64,000 nucleotides of DNA from assembly GCA_932521025.1 (NCBI GenBank), contig OW051470.1, forward strand, positions 3,706,501-3,770,500, in the 5' to 3' direction. The position numbers and the translations under genes are program-made. Source of the DNA: Oscheius onirici. Its lineage: Eukaryota > Nematoda > Chromadorea > Rhabditida > Rhabditidae. The notes under the pieces are model-generated. The model searched no databases. It was not told the origin of the DNA and saw only the letters and a list, made by a program, of their open reading frames with translations. Below, piece after piece: positions 40,790 to 52,100 of this stretch. Position 1 is the stretch's first letter. The number at the start of each line of letters is the position of its first letter.

Positions 40790-43155
40790 GAACGTCAAGT
40801 GATCTTTTCCCTTCTCCCTAATCTCTTCCCTTTCTCACAAATTATTACTCTTATTATTACCCTTACTCTGCAGCCCATAGAGGTGTATTTTGAGTTAAGA
40901 CAAGGAACGTGTTCTAATTGAGACTTTCTCCTTGCTCTTTTTCATTTTACGGCTTTGTAGCACTGTCGTCCCGGTCATTGGCAAAGCCTTAAGCGCATCT
41001 TTGTTTAGACCAAATTTCGCCATATTAAAATCGCCTTCTGCTCCCCCTCCCTTTCCCTACCAATGTTTGTCCCATACGACAAATGCATATATCTATCTAT
41101 CTAATATTACGCAATAGAAAAACGCGCATCTGAACTTCAGGTGGTTTCGGCGCACCCAATCCATGATGGGAAGAAAGTATAGTTTGTTCAAAATGTAGAG
41201 AGCGTTTTTTGAATTGGCCCGTGCTTTCTTCTTAGAACAATTTTCAAATCATGTTGGTGGGAATTTAGCTGCGTAGCACGTTGCAGCATGTAAATGTTGG
41301 ATACTCAGTCAATGAAAAAGCGCGGGCCAATTCAAAAAATGCTCTCTACATTTTTAACAGACTAGGTATATCAGATTGGTCAAAAAATATAATTTCTCCG
41401 TTTATCAATATTTCGCTTTCTTAAGCCTTTTTATTGCCTTCTGTCTCTTTTTAGATCTTTCTTTGCTCTGTCTCTGCATTTTTTTTTATTTTCTAGTTTT
41501 ACTGTTTTCGGTTGTATGCCTGCGGCACTTTTGAGACAGATATTCTCGCAAACCGCCGGCAATTTTCCAACATGAAGAAAAGGTTATCCAGCTTTGTGAT
41601 GTTCTACAAAGTTGTGCTTTTGATCTCCTCTACAAGTTTGTAGAGGACATCGCGAAGCTTGAAAATGAGTTCTAGTAGTCGAAAAACTGAAAATGACTCA
41701 AAAGGTCAAACTGACTCTAAACAAACTGGGTAAGCGCTCAAACCTTAGATAAACAGTGGAAAAGGATAATAATAGCTTACTTACGCTTTATTTTTCATTT
41801 GCCCTTCTTTACGGAGCGATTTGAAGTGAAAAACCTGGTATACTTTATCCCCCCCCCCCCGCGCTGAATGGCGTTTTTCGATAAAGTATGCCACCCGGCC
41901 TCTGATCTCTATACAGGATCATACTCAATAAGTACTAAGTTCGGCCCTCCTTTTCTTTGACAACAATTAGTCCGCGACCTGATAGTCCAGCTTCTTCCTA
42001 GATTCAAGTTATTTACTGTCTTTTAGTGCATTAGAATTTGTTGTACTTTTGAACTTGTCGCTCATCTTGTTACAAACGTTCAGTTTCTCTAGATGAATGC
42101 AAAAAGACCAGGCACACTGAACAGGAAAAAAGTGAAGTGATAAGTCAAAAATTGGCTTGTTCGGGCGCCGCCTGTTTGGAACACTGGTGTAAAGCTCTTT
42201 TTTCGTCTGTCTCTTCTCGCGAGCTCCTTGATCGTTGTGAGAGTAAGCTCTCACCGGTCTTTTAATGCATAACAATCGCCTCATCCTTTCCCATCATTAT
42301 GATCTCTTTACTCTACTAAAGTCTTCCACTTTTCTTGCCCTGCAACCGTGTTTAGATTCCAGATTCTTTGCCCATAAGCCTTGTCTGTTTTTTCTTTGCC
42401 AATTAGCAATCGCTCATCCCCTTCCATGTGCGTTGTGACTGCGTAACGAGTGTGAGAGAGAGCCGGGCTCGGTCAGAGACGCAGAGATCTATGCGGAGAA
42501 GACTACCGCTGACTGCTACCAGCTGCAAACGAGAGAGACATCATCAACAGCTGATTCGCGACCACATTATTTATTCCGAATCACTTTGTCATTCTCCCTG
42601 ACCTTTTTTTGGGGAATGACTTTCAAATTAATTAGACCAGTAATTATGAGGAGATAATTGGTTCAATTTGATTTACATACTCGTATTTATCCGTACACAT
42701 TTGTCGGCAGTTTCTTGACCATTATTTGGGTAGTTTATACCCTGCCTGCAAAATGGTACCCACTTTTCCCTCTTTCTATTGATTATATAACCTTCTGGTT
42801 ACTTCGTATTTCGATTCATTTGAAAAGACAGTTGGACTGTGGTCTAGAACCGGTTCGAGCTCGATTTCGCCCAATGGTCAGCTGTTAGTTTAGCTTACGT
42901 TTTGGCTTTCCGCACGAGAAGGGAATTCCCTCGGGATTTCGCAATTCTGCCCCGAGGAGAATGGGATAAACTTTGTTTTGTCAGCTTGGCTCTTTTGTTT
43001 CGGCCAGCCGCCAAAATGATCCAATTAAAAGATTCTCTATCTAAAGTCCTCTTTCCAATTTCGTAACTTCACTCAAATCTGTGTCAATTTCATCACCTGT
43101 TTGCTGTTCTCCCTCACCTCGACCCATAATCCGCTCTCATTGCAGTCTTTCAAAA
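40790..43155. other. gene-poor region upstream of CLASP
   Basis: No gene recognised. It holds a MITE-like inverted repeat (41190-41358) and a small palindrome around a C-run (gtatactttatccccc...gataaagtatg, about 41838-41892). The CLASP promoter is presumably at the right end. Confidence 0.3.
41190..41358. repeat. Inverted repeat, probable MITE
   Basis: Left arm AATGTAGAGAGCGTTTTTTG...GGCCCGTGC (41190-41228) is mirrored by GCGCGGGCCAATTC...GCTCTCTACATTTTT (41317-41358), around about 90 bp. Class not determined. Confidence 0.6.
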
Positions 43156-46100
43156 ATGTCCTGGCTCATGCAACTACTGGACAAGAACAGTCCGAATCCG
43201 GCTACTAGACTAGAACTTTCTGAGCAGGTTATTTAAAATGGCTACTTTTCAATCCGTTTCCTTTAGATTATTTCCCAATTATCTCACAACCGTCTCCCTT
43301 CCGATTCAAAAGTGCTGAACACTCTCTGCGACGTGGTCTTCCAATGGATGTCCGCCAGTAATTTCAAGGTGGGTTTTCTGCCAGAGGGAATTTGTTTGAT
43401 TGGAACGCATTGCGTGACCGCTTTAACCGGTTGAATCGAGGTCGTTGATTTATTCAATTGTAGGCGGAAAAAGTGATTTCGAGCCGGGGTCCTGGCTGTA
43501 TTCTTGTCTCCTTCCGGAAGAGATTTCGGACTGTTTTTCGATAGTCGGATATGAAGAAATAGACCAGAAGAGGATCGATTATTTGAGCAATTGAGGCTAT
43601 AGGGCCCACGTAGACTTCCATGTTCCTTGTCGGGATGTGTAGATAGGCGGCGAGAAAGACGAGAAAGACTGGAATCATGTTGAAGGTCAAGGGGAAAATG
43701 AACTGAACTCTTGAATTAGATGTGGAAATAATACCTGTAACATGAGTAGAGTGAATACTCGGGTCTGTCTCTTCAGAGCCGTATTCGATTCGACAAAACT
43801 CTTTCTCAGAAACAGCGCTATTCTGACAGCACAGAAGATGTTGACCATTCCACAGATGAAGATGAAGGCCGTGAATTGACTCAGACCGAAATAGACTTGC
43901 CAATTGACCATTCCTCCTACCTAAATATTCTATCCGATTCTTCAAATGGCCTCAGTACCACGACTGGTCCACAATTGTAGGCTGTGTTGTTGAGATTTCT
44001 TCCAGTCAGACTATAAAATGAATCTCTGTTCTCTTGGAAGTAAGACTCTCGAGGAAAACAGCTGTAGAGGGAGCAAAATAGCACAAACGAAACGACGAGA
44101 ACCGTGACTGAGGCCAAGACTCTCCAGTTTTTATGGAGATAATCCAAACTAGTCGTTCTCAAGGCAACATAGTATCGATAGACAAAACACCAAGAGATGA
44201 TAGTTATGAGGGCGATGAAACAGACGGCGTAGTTCTCGATGATAATAAGAGTTAGAGAAGCTGGAAGTATGTTGATTGTGTCGTACATGAGATAACCAGA
44301 AGGACAGACCACAAATTCCTGAGATTGTATTTAGAGGGAAATGGGAGAATTTACAGCAGCTGTGAGAATTTGATTCGAGGAATAAATTGCTGCAGACAAA
44401 GTGTACAAGAACAGAAGATGCTTGTACTTTCCGAGAGAGTTTATGCGAGTAGCGTAAATTATGTACGAGAGAAGAACATTGAGCACTAGAGCCAAGAAGC
44501 CAGAAGTTACACTCATATAGGTCCGTTCTGTATGCATTTTGTCTGAAATCTGGACTATGGTACACGTTCGTAGGCTGGATTGGTAGGAAATGTAACTATT
44601 TGTAGTTCTGACTAGTAATGCTTTTTAGCAAATAGACCTAGACCTTCAACGAGTTAGTTTACATCTAGAGAATTCATCTCATGGTATGGGAAGACAGTTC
44701 ACATGAATCTAAGTCTTTGAGATCTAGATGTCCTAAGCGAGCATTCATTCTAATCGAGTTTACTCGCTGAACATAGGATGGACGCCATTATATATCCATT
44801 CGCAAGAATGGTACTGGTCAAACGACAAAGGTTCGAAAGAGAACTATTCAAAAAGAGACGCGTGTCCTGGCAGGTGAATTCGTGTCTCACACATTAACGT
44901 ATGCAGTCTCCCATTTGTACTCACCCTATAAAACTGGCCATTTTCTGGTTCGGAAAGACGGAATATCTTGTTAAACTTCTATATAATAGATTTATCATAA
45001 GAATACATTCATATAACGGAATTGGTTGTTCTCAATGTGGGGACGGTGACACTGTGGACGGGTGTCTTCTTCTTTAGGAATCTACCAAGCAGAGCAAGGC
45101 GGTACGGCTTGATAAAATAGAAGATGAGAATGGGATCAATGACTTGGGCAAAGGAGAGAATACAGCCGAGACTGTTGACTAGAAGTTCGGTTCGAAGTTG
45201 GAAATAGGTCGAGAGAACGACAATCTGAAGGGGAATTATGTTGAAAAGAAGCGGGAGAGATAGCTAAAAAAACTCTATTATAGTTCTCTAATGTTCCTTG
45301 AACCTGGAAAATAAGCAGAGTGAAGATCTTCTTCTGATTTCTGGCCACAGTTTCCGACTCGGCGGTACCTCTACGCAAATCCTTTCCAATTTTCACAGCC
45401 AACGCGACGATGATTCCTCCAGAAACGGAGATGAAGGCAACAAAAGAGCTCAGTCCGAGCAAAAGTTCCCAGTTGAGATGGTCGTGGACAAAGATTATAG
45501 CTCCAATGTAGGCCGTCTCATTGACGTGATATCCCGTCTCGAGAAAGAACTCTACGTCTAAAACTTCTTCGGCGACGATCGAAGGCATCATAGCATTGAC
45601 CAGAACCACCATCTCATACGTGATTATGAGAAGGGAAAGAAGAGTAATCGGAAGCCAGTTTCGAAGAAAACGATCAAGACCGGGAGGACTACAAAGAGCG
45701 GTTTTGATCTTTCTTCTTGAAAACTCACTTGCAGACCACATAGTAGCGATAGACGAAAGATTGAGTCAAGATGATGACATTTTGGATGAAACAAGAAACG
45801 AACGCATCCACAGCCACATCCCCCAGTTTGATTGGAAGAATACGAAGGGCGTCGTAGAACATGTACCCGTCGAGACACATGAAAAAGTTCTAATACTGTG
45901 TTTTTTCGTCAAGTCCGACTCACTCCAGCTATCAGTATCTGGGCCACGGCGTAGATTGCCGCCGAGACTGTATAGAGAAAAAGGAGCCATTTGTATTTGC
46001 CGATGTAGCTACACTTACTGGTCAAGATGATGTATGCCAAGAGAACGTTTAGAATCAGAGCAAAAGATCCACTGGTAACTGTAACAGGGATTCTCCACCA

Positions 46101-49100
46101 GTCGTGAGACATTATCGGAAGATACTGACTGAGACGAGTCCTCAAGAACAAGGATTAACATTTGGGAAGTTCTTCCGGTGTACCTTTAGCAGAACTGATT
46201 TAGCAGATCTCTTCATTTCCAAGAACCAGATTGGGCTTATTCTGTCTACCAATCACTTGAAATGTTCTTTCGTCTAGAACAACACAGATCACACATCGTG
46301 TAATCCCTCTAGGAAAATAACACTCGGCCAAGATGCGACCTGCTTAAGCCCATCTCTTTGAGATCATTCGTATCTCCAAAGACGTCATTCCTTTTGCAGC
46401 AAGCCGTTTTGGGGTTGCTAGTAAGAATCTAGAGGATGACAGAATTAATCTTAAACCAGCAGGAAATTGTATGAGACCGAGAAAGAAGAACACAAAGTTT
46501 CGACGATATTTTCATTAAATACTTGGGGAGGATTTAGATGAAGACGATGGTGGCTTCTCCATCTTCTTTGTCGTCGACCTGCTTCATGATGATTCTCTGA
46601 AACCATTGGCTATGAGCAAACAAAACAAGAACCTACTTTGATCTCTTCTAGACGGGGCACAATGTCGGGTTCCTGAAGCATTCCGGGCTTGATCTTTTCG
46701 AGGAAGAGCTCTTCCTTGACCATGATGGCGTAGTGAGGCCAATCGGTCAGAATGTTGACCAAGGCGTTCAGACCACGAGTCACAATCCTGGTATCCTCCA
46801 GGTCGAGAATCGTCTCGAAGGCACTGATGACTCCGGTGGAAATGAGCCATTCGTGACGAGACTCAGTAGCTCCAGCCAGCATGTTAATGATAGTCCAGGC
46901 ACATTCCTTCTTCATGCGCGTCTCTCCAATCTTCAAACGACATAGGACTCTATCGTAGAGTCGATTGTCGGTGAACAGAATCTCCAGCTGTTCATCAGAT
47001 CCTGCGGCACAGTTCGAGGCCAACCAAGCCGCTTCATGAGAAAGGCCGAGACTTCCACCAATTCCGAGAAACTTGACGAGCATCTCGTAGAAGAGCGGAT
47101 GGCGAGTGATGCCGTCAGTCTGTTCCGTGTTTCCTGTAGCAATGTTTCCCAGAACTCGAAGACTTGCGCTCTGGAGCTGTGCTGGGCCTCTCATCAGAAT
47201 ACCCATCAGGTCTTCCACGAGCATCTGCATTCCACTGATCACCTCGATGTGACTGCCGCCATTGTTCAGATCGTCAGCCAGATGAGCAATTATCCAAATG
47301 GCATTTTTGACATATTCCAACTGATCCGTGAGATTTTTCTTCTGATGGATGATGTTGGAGCAGCCGTTGGCCATTTTGTAGACTGCTTCGAGAGGAGTAT
47401 TGAAAACCCCTCCACCTCGAACGACATTCATAGTACACCAGAGAACGTTCTTGGCAGCTTCCTTGCTCGAGAACTCGCCGTCGTTGATCGAATGTCCGAG
47501 TAGCAGCATGATGTTTGTCTCTCGGATGGCTCTCTTGCAGCGCTCACAATCGGCTGCGATGTTTCCGAGAGCCCAGTAGCACTGCATCTTCAGCTCACTT
47601 CCGTACGATTCCTTTGAGGCCACATCGGCCAACAGCTTCACTCCGTCTTTCTCGACTGCCACCAAATGACACAAATCGTTGCTCTGACAGACCACATTCG
47701 TCAAAGCCCAAGCAGCGTCTAGTCTTCCAGCGGCACACATCTTGCGGTTCGGATCGTAGCGGCTACTCGTCAGCTTCATCAATCTCTCCACCTTGATTTC
47801 TCTCGTTTATAGGTAGGAAAGAACGAAACTTACGATCATTCCGTTGAGAACGGGATCCTCGTCGATGTTTGTCATCGAATAGTATCGACGAAAGTAGGCT
47901 GCAGCAGAAGTCCTGGCTTGGGGAGAACTCTTGTCGTCGAGCAGCGAGCAGAACATCTCAACTTCGGCACGGAGTTCAGCGGCTACCGACGATTCCATTG
48001 GGTCCAAGCTAACGTTTGTGGTTAGTTTGGAAACAAAATTTTTTTATTTTGTGGACACTTATATATTTTATAGCAAAAAAAAACAACAACTAATCTTCGT
48101 GAAAAAAAAAGTTTTGGCAATTAGACAACTTTCGTTACAGGAAACTTGCAAGCAAACTGAAACCATTGATCTGTTCTGGAAGAAACTCTCTTCTGGTGAA
48201 CAGAACTGGTCAGACAGTCGATATCCTGTTTGATCTGAAATATTGTCAAAGTCGTAGTTGAACTACGGTCGGAAACCTATTGGACATTATTCGGTAGCTG
48301 AATGACTTTGCGACCTGTCTCCTTGAATGAACACAGAAGAGCAGCGAAGCAAATGGGTATTCGCTGTTTCCCAAACAAGAACAAAGGTTTATTAGACGGC
48401 AATGGAAATGTTGTTGTGCGAGCTTCTGAAAGAGGAAGAAACTCTCGTCTTGTTCATCAAGATCACACGATATGGCCGGATGAAATAGATGGTCAGAATG
48501 GGATCGACAACTTGGGCTATGGAAAGAAGGGCTCCTACACAATGGGCTATCTTGTTCACATCGAAATTAAGGAAAGAGGAGATGAGAATGAATTGAACAG
48601 GGAGATTGTTGAAGACGAAAGGAAGGGCTAGTTGCAGGAGAAGGAGAGTGAAGATCTTCTTCTGACCCCGAGCCATAGTCGACGAGTAGCGAGCATTCTT
48701 TTTGATCTCTTGAACAATCTTCACAGTACAGATGGTTATGATCATGCCACTGACGACGACAAGCACTATGAAGGGACCAAGAGCGTAAAAAATTCCCCAA
48801 TTCGGCTTGTGTTTGATCTACAATATTGTTTAAAGAAAACTAGGAATCCCTTACAATCATGGCAATACAAACGTAGCCAGTCTGGGAGAGAGTCAGACCA
48901 AATTTGTGATAAAAGGCTGGTCCGAACTCGTCTTCACACTGTGGATAAGGCATCATCTCAATGACGAGGACAGTCATCAGAGAAAACAGGAGGAAGAGAC
49001 AGAAGAATCCTATCTTCCAGCCATTATTGTGCATCGTCTCGAGTCTCTGTTGACTGAAATCCTCTAATGAACTTTATCTGGATCAGACTCACTTGCAGAC

Positions 49101-52100
49101 GACACAATACCGGTAGACGAACGACACTACAAGAATGATGACGTTCAGAATGTAGCAGTTTCCGAAAAAGAAAGTGTTATACGTGGAAATGGCAGTTGGC
49201 AGAATATGCGCATTGTCGATCACAAGATAACCACTCGAGGAGACAAAGAAATTCTGGAAGATTCTGTTGTACTAACAAAAACGCGCGTACCGGACATCCT
49301 AGAACTTGGGAGAAGGAATATAAAAAGGCAGATGCTGTGTAGAGAAAGAGCAAGAAGCTGTACTGTCCAATATGTTTCGATCGAACACGAACGATAATAA
49401 CCAGGAGGATAAAGTTCAGAACTGAGGCTAGACTTCCGGATATGATTGTCAAGAAGGTAGCTGCTTGCTCGGTTGAGAACATTTGGAAGTGTGACACTTT
49501 GCTTCTGATGTAGCTTGCTCAAGCGAGAAGATGACTCAAATCAGAGTGTATTTCTAAGAGTTACAAAGGACATGTCGATTCATTCTAAGTGTTGACACAT
49601 TGTGAACGCATATACCAGTTTCGTACAGAGCGATCTTTTTGTGAAACCTTGTTTTGACAAAAAAGAGCATCCAATAACGGAAATGTTGTTGTAAGAGCTT
49701 TTAAAAGAGGACGAGACACGACCTCACTCCATAGAACGACTCGATATGGTTTGATGAAGATCAGAGTCACGACCACTTGTGCTACGGAGAGAACAGTGGC
49801 CGGTTCCAAGGTACCCCAAGTGGGGGTTTTTGCTACAAAATGGCACCCCACGGGCAGCTCTTTCTTTTGGAATTCGTTCACAAGTTCCTGCTTACAAGAT
49901 CCCATGATTGAGATTCTGACATCCTCCTCCTGGGGCAGTTTGCACATTGTTTTTTTCCAAAAACATTTATTTTTTTTCTGAACCACTTTCCCATAACTTT
50001 ACTGGAGAAAAACAATGACACCGTATTACGTCTTGTAGATGTGCGTATGTGTGCTAACGCGAACAGGAGGCAATGATCCGTGAATTGAGCTGCTCATGAC
50101 TCTGTTCGCATTGATACACCTCAGAATGGCCATCCTGTAGGGTTTGATGAAGAGGAATATCAGTAGGGGATCGATGACTTGAGCCACGGAGAGAAGACTA
50201 CTGATGTAGGCGAGATTGTCCATCAGGTAGCCGAGATATGTCAATCCGATGATCAGATTTTCTGGCAGAAGATTGAACGTAAATGGGAGCAAGAGCTGGA
50301 GAATTAGGAGTCCGAAGAGTCTTTTCTGCTTTTTGACGACCATTTGACTGTGTCTGGAGGTGTCTTTCAAAGCCGCCATTATCTTCGTGGCCCAGAGGAC
50401 GTCGATGACTACTATAAGAGTCACAAAAGCTCCAAACGTCGAGATACAGATGAATAGCTCCACATTCAACGAGTTCTTAGCCTAAATTGACTCTGACTCA
50501 AAAAAGGGGGAAACGAACCCAAACAGGAGCACAAAGATAAGCCTGGTTCTGGATGTTGCTCCCAGTTCTATCGAAGAACTCTTCGCCCAATTCCGACTCG
50601 CAAAGTTTGTTTGGCCACATTGCCTTGGCTATCCAGACCATCAGATATCCTATAACCACGACTGAGAAAACGACTATTCTCTTCCAGTGTCGTAGATAAA
50701 GCTCGGCCTTTTCCGGACTGGAAGACTTGATTTTGTTGTGTTAAAGACTCGCCTGCAAAAGACGTAGTACCGGTAAACGAAGGAGAAACAAATGATCCAT
50801 ACATTTTGCATACAACAGGACACGAACAGTTGTATTACGGTATTTCCCAAGAGTGGTGGCAGAATGTTCAAATTGTCGTATAACATGTATCCAGTTTTTC
50901 CTTGAAAGAAGGACTAAATTTGATAAATTGATCGAAGAAATTCGAACTCACGGGACAGGTTAGAATCTGGTTAAGAGCGAAAATAACAGCCGAGAGAGTA
51001 TAGCTTAAAAGAAACCATTTGTATTTTCCGACGTACGAGGTTTTCGTCGATAGGATGATGTAGACCAAGATGATCTTCAGAACGAAGGCCAAACCTCCAG
51101 AAAGTTCACTGACAACGATACGGATGAGTTTTTCCGACATTCTGGAAACCATCGATGACTGAGAGTAACGGTTGGATGGGTATGGGAGGGAGTTTGTTTG
51201 TTCATTAGAGAGACAGGTAATCAGGCTTCCATAGAAGAAGAAAAGTGATGTTTTTGTTCTGTCTGTGACGGGATTTCTGCCAAAGAGCAAAAAGATTTCA
51301 GGTCTCTCTACAAGCCATTGAAGTTCTGAACACGGCACTCGACATAAACGGCGACATTCTGGCTCCCTGCTTGCTGGAGAGATCGTCGGCCTTGGTCGAG
51401 AGGTAAGAAATTAACTGGAATGTTCAACAGAACAGATGATTTGAAAAATGTTGAGTTAGTGACGGCGAAAAATTAGAAAGGGTATGAATGCTTTCGTGTG
51501 ACTCAAAATGAACTGGATCAATTTCCTGCTTCCTCGAGCGATTTCCTGTCGTCTGCAATGGTATCTTTGGTCAGACTTTGTTAGTATCTTTCCATGATGG
51601 CTTCTGGGACTTATGAAAAAACTAGCCGGCTTCGCCGCCTGTCGGCGGCTTTTCTATTTGTGTTTTCTTCTTAACTTCCCTTCCCCAGTCAACCGATCTC
51701 TTTTGATCTCCTCTGATCCCTTCTCTAGTCAACCGATCTCTTTTGATACCTTTCTAGTCAACCGACCTGTTCCGATCCCTTCTTATCCCTTTCCCAGACA
51801 CCCGGTCCCTTCTTAAACGTTCTTCTCCCTTCCCCAATCAACCGGACTCTGCTGACTTCTTCCCTAGTCAACCGATCTCTTCTGATCCCTTCCTCAGTCC
51901 ACCGGTCCCTTATAATCCCCTACGGGTTACCCTGACTCGATTTCCTACTCAAAATAATTTAGCAAAAATGTTTGGCGAGGAGAGGTCGAACCGGGGTCGC
52001 TTGGGTGGAAGCGGCGACTCTTAACAATACACCAAAATTTCGTGGCCACGGACAAACAAACAAACATCCCCACAGAGTCCACGACAGACACCATTGCGCT

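Noticed and set aside
45298-46030. Plus-strand frames across receptor 2
   Set aside because: Antisense shadows of the seven-transmembrane receptor exons.
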